In this document: piece by piece, positions 55,036 to 60,000 of the stretch | Layout of the letters: each line of letters begins with the position of its first letter | Numbering within the stretch: the stretch's first letter is position 1 | DNA from: Cryptomeria japonica | Lineage: Eukaryota > Streptophyta > Pinopsida > Cupressales > Cupressaceae | Length of the DNA: 60,000 bases | Assembly: GCF_030272615.1 (NCBI RefSeq) | Contig: NC_081408.1 | Coordinates: 204,005,113-204,065,112, forward strand | Direction of reading: 5' to 3' | The notes under the pieces: generated by a model | Seen by the model: only the letters and a program-made list of their open reading frames with translations | The model's database searches: none | What the model was told of the DNA's origin: nothing | Made by a program: the position numbers and the translations under genes

Positions 55036-55110
55036 TGTATATGTATGTATATATAAACATACATAGATACATACATACATAGATACATACATACATACAT
55101 ACATACATAT
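55036..55110. repeat. (TACA/TATG)n microsatellite
   Basis: About 75 bases of atgtatg and acatacat repeats directly outside the A2 LTR end. Confidence 0.95.
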
Positions 55111-56698
55111 TCTATTTTTCATAAGTTTTAAAATACTCTCATAGAATATTCTAATTTAATCAAATCTAGAGAAATAAAATTATAATGTAGCAATATTAAA
55201 CATTCTACACTCAAGTAAGGAATCACGTTCCACATTTGGAGTTACCATGTTGTTGGACTAAAGCTTGCGAGAATTTCAAAGAGAATTGTATCATCATCTT
55301 TATTTGTAGCCACATGAAAGGGTTTCATATGTATGGTAATCTTCTCATTTCAAAATGGATCATTTACTTAGCCTATATCTTGATAGAGTTAAGATTTGTT
55401 TTCATCATCATCACTATTGTGGAGATGATAGCACCAACGTGACACTTAACTTATGAAAGCCTGTATATAGCACACACATTTTTCCTATTTTTTTTATTGA
55501 TATATTTATATTTAATTCAGAGATAGATATAGCCAAGTAGAGTAGACAACAAAAATAGTGATAGAATTTAAGAAAATGAAAAACCTCAAAGTAAATAACC
55601 TAGTGACATTGCCTCGCTACATTGAAAATAGTTATGTAGAGCTTGTAGATCCCATTTTTAATTCATAGAGTAATGAAATTGAATCACTATGATGGGTGGT
55701 CAACCCCCACAAGGACTCAATAAACTTTTCCACTCCAATAAAGTATTCAAGGTTATCTAGCCTCTAGGTTGCTCACTAGGAATGAAAAAAGGTGTGAAAC
55801 TATATGATACCGAGGGATAAAAATATTCTTCTTATAGGAACCAAATTTGCAGGTTATGAAGACCATGTGGTGAAATTTGTACACTATCTATCCAAGATGT
55901 ATGTGTGGGTCATGGACAACATTATAGTATGCCAAAATCCTATATTGACAAAGTACTATATTCTATACCAAAAGGCACCAAACATTCGGAACTTAGGTTA
56001 TGGATACTAAACATGGTATAAATGAAATTAGAAATCTAATCACTAACAAAAATAACTCAACAAAAAGGAAAAAAAGGGAAAAATATATTCACAAGAGGTC
56101 TAGTGAATGAATCCTACAACAAATATTACACCTTCCTTTACCAATTTTGTACACAAATTAATGATACCGAAAATGTTGGGGTTATGATAAGAGCGTTACA
56201 ATAGTCAAACTCCTTACTTAGTGTTTCCACCTCCATACACAACCAGGATGGATTGATTGATAGATAATAATAGAAATAATAAATAAAATGTTACAAATGA
56301 TATGCTATCAAATAGATGATCCAATGAATAATGGAATGAATAAGAGAGAAGAACTCCCCTTCAACACCAAAAGGAAAAATCTCATTGGGATGAATAAAGT
56401 TATGAAACTTTCTAGTAGATGAAGCTTCAAGAATTGTGGTGGTGCAGTAAATGGGTGAAAGATGGAGGACAAGATGTGGGAAACTAGCTATGAAAACTTT
56501 AGAGAACACCAAGAAGTTTGAATGAATATCTACATAGGTATAATTAGACCAAAGTGATACAAAAACTAGGGTTGGAAGACACCTTGAAGTCATTGTATGT
56601 AGAAGAAGGCATTACACTACCTAAACTAGCAAGTGCAACATCTCAATGACAATATTTGGTCTAAATATTTATGCGATGAATGTGTGGTGTGTGACATA
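55111..56698. other. Non-coding flank between A2 and J, no gene recognised
   Basis: AT-rich DNA with no LTR terminus, domain or RNA gene that I can identify. Short open frames (for example 55236-55442 and 56291-56593) lack motifs and have no paralogue in the window. This may be the least retroelement-derived part of the window. Confidence 0.55.
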
Positions 56699-57835
56699 TG
56701 TTGGCAAGAGATACTATACTGGTGAAGATTCATGTATGGATATTTCTTAGGGGTTGTCATTGATGGCAACTCAGTCAATAAACTCTATTTGATATATGTA
56801 GATTTGATCTATCAAAATTCACATTGATTAGTAGGCATAAGTCTGGAAGGTGGAACTCAGTTTTTGGTAGAATATGAGATCATGGTTCAAATCTTGTTAT
56901 TCATGATATAATTTTGGTTGTGGTGATTAAGGCAGTTGATTCATGATTTGAGGTAGCTTACTTTGCAATTATAGCCTCTAGCGTCAATTCTAGTGCAAGA
57001 TTCAAGGTTCGCTATAAGGTGAGTTTGGATGAATAAAGCTATCCTTGGGTATGATGGTGTAACGTGTGTTGCAATATTGCTGGGATGATTTCACTAATTT
57101 TTATTGAGATCAAGGAGTATGTGCCGACATGTATGAAGCTTCTTATCATATTGTTTAGGTATGGATATCCATTGGTGGTCGAATTGAGCCGACATGTTAC
57201 TACATGTTTCATATTTTGCAGTCCTATGAAGACGACCTGGTTGTGATCTATTTTGTTGTTATGGATATATAATTTCTATCTAGATGATCATTTTATGAAG
57301 GTATATATATGAGTGTGGGTGTGTATTATGTCAATGAGAATCAGAATTCAGAATTGATGCTCTGATAGATGACTATGTAGTAGAATAGGGTAGAAAGACA
57401 GAGTATTATCAGACAGTCAGTTTGGGCTTAACTGGAATTGATCTTTGACATTTGCAGATGCTAAATTTCAGCTCAAAAATTGTAATATCTCTTCTATTCC
57501 ACTTGTAGGATAGTTGGTCATCCGGGTTAGTTACCCTTCACTGTAATTGAGCAGTGAGGTCTATGCAGTGTTTCTGAATGCAAGTGCATTCAACTTTATG
57601 AAATATTACCATACTCCTGGCCAAAGTATAATAATATTGTGGGTTCAAATCCCACCTTGGTTTTTCCCTTTTTGGGTTTCCATGTATAAATTTTGGTGCT
57701 ATTTGTTTGGTTGTTTTCTTTCAGTTTTCGCCTCTTTCTTTCATATACATCCGGTGGTTTAAGATTTAGTTTAATAAACTTATAAATTGAAGAACACTAA
57801 TTCACCTCTGCTCTCAGTGTTCATTGATTCCAACA
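56699..57835 (+). repeat. 5' LTR of element J
   Basis: 1,137 bp, TGTTGGCAAGAG to GATTCCAACA. Carries gtggg-N7-cccac at 57639-57655, followed by ggtttttccc and gggtttcc, as in C and E. The left boundary is set by the TGTTGG start only, since the other LTR is outside the window. Confidence 0.75.
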
Positions 57836-57837
57836 AT

Positions 57838-57849
57838 TTGTATCAGAGC
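57838..57849 (+). promoter_or_regulatory. Primer-binding site of element J
   Basis: ttgtatcagagc, one change from tggtatcagagc, two bases after the LTR. Confidence 0.8.
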
Positions 57850-57903
57850 CCAGTTCCTCCAAGGAATCCTAACAACTTGAGAAAGATCCAGAAGATTGAA
57901 TCA

Positions 57904-59013
57904 ATGGACTCTGATTTGTAGAGACAACTTAGTGTGGCACCTGAAGATCTTGATGCAACAAGAAATGAAGTAAGTTCTCTAAAAAGAAATTTGAATGCAA
58001 CTGAAGACTTCATTGAAACCCTAAAAGATCAAGTGATCACTTATAGAGAGAAGAGAAAGGAGTTGATGGACAAAGTGAAAGAGAAAGAAGAACAAATTTT
58101 TGACAATCAAGCCCTACAAGACAAGACAGATGAATGTGAGAAGTTGGTTAGGGAGAATGCAATCTATTGTAATGAAGCTAATAAAGGAGATTGAAGAGCA
58201 AAAGTAGAATGAAGAAAATATGACTCGGTCATTGAAGGATAGATCTAATAATTGTTGTGGATTGACATATGAGAATGATCAGTTGAAGCTTGAGTTGGTG
58301 CAAACAAAGAATCATGGACAAGAACTTGAAAGATAGATCATAATTTTGAGAGATAAGCTTTCGACTGTTTATGAATACAAAGGAAAATTCAAAGATATTT
58401 CAACCCAGTTGGATGAGATGCTAGAAATTTAGAGACATGGGAAAGACATGCAAGGACTTGTATTTGCGAAAGGAGAATCCTCTAGTTCTTGTCAAAACAA
58501 GCATCCGAAGAACAAGAAACCTCTGGTAAGATAGCCTAATGCCTATAAATTTAATGGTAAATGCCTTTTTTGTGGAAAATTTCATCATATGGCAAGTCAA
58601 TGAAAAAGTAAGATGAATATGTGATGATGGAGAACACAATGAAAAATGGTTCTACCTTTATAGGTCAATGTTTCATATGCAACAATTTTGGTCATAAGTC
58701 AAACATGTGCAAAACAGTGATAAACAATTTCCAGAATAAGAGATGTTATGCTTGTGGGATGTTTGGGCACATTCACAGCCAATGCAAGATGAGACCAAAT
58801 CAGATGAACTTTGGGCCTATGTAGAGAAATGTTGTTTCTCATGCATGCCATAAACTTGATCATATTGCAAGATATTGCAAAAGTAAGAATGCTCCAGTGA
58901 ACAAGAACAATTCAAATGAAAAGGGAAAAGCTAAGGTGGAAGAGATCAAGGATAGGCATATGAAGATGTGGGTGAAGAAGGAAGACTCAAATGTGAAAAA
59001 TGGGCTCCACACC
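57904..59013 (+). pseudogene. Element J ORF1: coiled coil with four zinc knuckles
   Basis: ATG at 57904 (MDSDL, then TAG), reopening as LSVAPEDLDATRNEVSSLKR and a strong coiled coil (DQVITYREKRKELMDKVKEK). Further stops occur to about 58560. The knuckles are CLFCGKFHHMASQ (last Cys lost), CFICNNFGHKSNMC, CYACGMFGHIHSQC (58674-58790) and ACHKLDHIARYC (near 58846-58880, first Cys missing or shifted). A Lys-rich tail (NEKGKEKAKVEEIKDRHMK) follows and is interrupted by K at 59014. Same four-knuckle architecture as D and H with a more diverged sequence. Confidence 0.8.
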
Positions 59014-59883
59014 TGTTAGATACTTGAACACTCCCAAAGACACTTAGAGGGGGGGTGAATCAATGTCTAATCGATAAACAAAAAATTTAAACTTGTTTGC
59101 AACTTTATAACCCAAATTAATGTACTGGTAAACAAGTAATAATGCAATAAAGAGAAATAACAGTATAACCTTCAATCCACACCATAACATAGTTATTTTT
59201 TGAGAGGAAACCCGTTAGGGGAAAAACTTTGGTAGGATTTGTGACCCACAGTATTTACTCACTAGCCAATATGAATAAATATTACTTATACAATAGGGGC
59301 CTGCACATGCAGGAAGGCAAACAGCCTAGAGCTCACTGCTCACTCACAAAAAGGAGTAACACTGACTACAAAATTGGATTATTAAATCCAATGACAATGT
59401 ACTACTCAAAATAGAATTTGTAATGCTAGATTCAGTACCAGTTTAATCTCTGTTAGATACCTCTACCATAAACCTTGTTTCACTCTGCTCTTCTCTTATT
59501 CTCTCATAAAATAATTACATCATAATGCATATACTGATATTCTTTCTCATATACTGCTTACATTCATTACCTAATTACATTTTCCTTACATACCTTTTTC
59601 ACTTACAAAATGACCTATAAGATCTCATACATATATGAGTCTTTACAATACATCATGTCGGCTATACAATAATATTACAATACAAAACATATAGTTTCCA
59701 TGTCGGCTTAGAGTGCTGGTAAGATCTTCTGTTGGTGTAGATTGGATGTCGGTGAGAATAATCTTGTTGTGCCTGTCAGTGCCAGTAGATGTCTATCGGT
59801 GGTGTGACCTATGAAACATGTTACCAATTGGTTGCCATCAATGACAGCATCAACTATTCTGATTTGAGTGTATAATGCCAACA
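59014..59883 (-). mobile_element. Element K: solo LTR of the D-like family, TSD acacc
   Basis: 870 bp, TGTTAGATACTTG to GCCAACA, flanked by acacc at 59009-59013 and 59884-59888. The left part (cttagagggggggtgaatcaatgtct) and gcacatgcaggaaggc block align with the D LTR in the same orientation. No interior remains. Confidence 0.9.
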
Positions 59884-59888
59884 ACACC

Positions 59889-60000
59889 TAATTCTGGTGT
59901 TGGAACCTTATTTGGTAACTAAGGCCTAATTCCTTAGGGGGAACCTTTTCATTAAAATCTTTAGAAACCCCCATTTCAGAGATCTGTAATCAGTCGAGGA
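59889..60000 (+). other. Continuation of element J after K
   Basis: 112 bases to the window edge. Too short to assign a coding frame. Confidence 0.5.

Larger units (their letters stand above)
56699..60000 (+). mobile_element. Element J: non-autonomous LTR retrotransposon, 3' end off window
   Basis: The 5' LTR is 56699-57835, followed by the PBS and ORF1 with coiled coil and zinc knuckles. The ORF1 architecture equals D, H and B, and the LTR end (ctcagtgttcattgattccaaca) resembles B. Interrupted by solo LTR K. Any ORF2 would lie right of the window. Confidence 0.8.

Noticed and set aside
55236-56010. Possible host exons between A2 and J
   Set aside because: Short frames without domain motifs, splice-site support or similarity elsewhere in the window.

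Overview
This window is plant nuclear DNA made almost entirely of nested LTR retrotransposons. I found no intact cellular protein gene and no rRNA or tRNA gene. Low GC content, many diverged nested elements, long LTRs and C-to-T/G-to-A decay suggest a large, repeat-rich genome. A gymnosperm (conifer-type) source is my inference and is not proven by the sequence.

Layout. Two Ty3/gypsy elements of the Tat type (dual RNase H), both on the minus strand, form the backbone. Element A2 runs from beyond the left edge to 55032. Element A (beyond the left edge to 24894) appears to sit inside the A2 reverse-transcriptase region. A carries an antisense decayed plant mobile domain (PMD) ORF at about 556-2640, then integrase, archaeal-type RNase H, RT and protease (3290-9414 reading right to left). 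It is broken by a solo LTR (6410-7187) and by element B (9415-22934). B in turn carries a complete Ty1/copia element C (15673-22317, plus strand) in its 5' LTR. A2 is broken by E (26386-37431), which contains F (29115-36967); by D (37506-44113); and by G (52329-54201) in its 5' LTR. Part of A2 together with D and G has been tandemly duplicated (about 41023-47289 and 47290-53308). From 55033 to 56698 I see a microsatellite and non-coding DNA. Element J starts at 56699, is split by solo LTR K (59014-59883), and runs off the right edge.

Nearly every nested insertion has a matching 5-bp target duplication. For eight of them an unoccupied homologous site also exists elsewhere in the window, so boundaries can be set to the base.

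Two possible systems stand out. (1) B, D, E, H and J form a non-autonomous LTR family. They carry no protease, integrase or RT. They encode ORF1 (coiled coil plus four CCHC knuckles), and where preserved (B, D, H, E) ORF2 of about 1,060-1,085 codons that I cannot match to a known family. Their primer-binding site, polypurine tract and LTR hairpin modules match those of the autonomous copia element C. (2) Tat elements A and A2 have pol but no recognisable gag, while Tat-like F has gag and protease but no RT or integrase. They share a 19-base primer-binding site (one difference), similar LTR termini and an LTR hairpin module, which suggests a split gag/pol arrangement working in trans. Both are hypotheses from sequence. 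All coding regions here carry stops or frameshifts.
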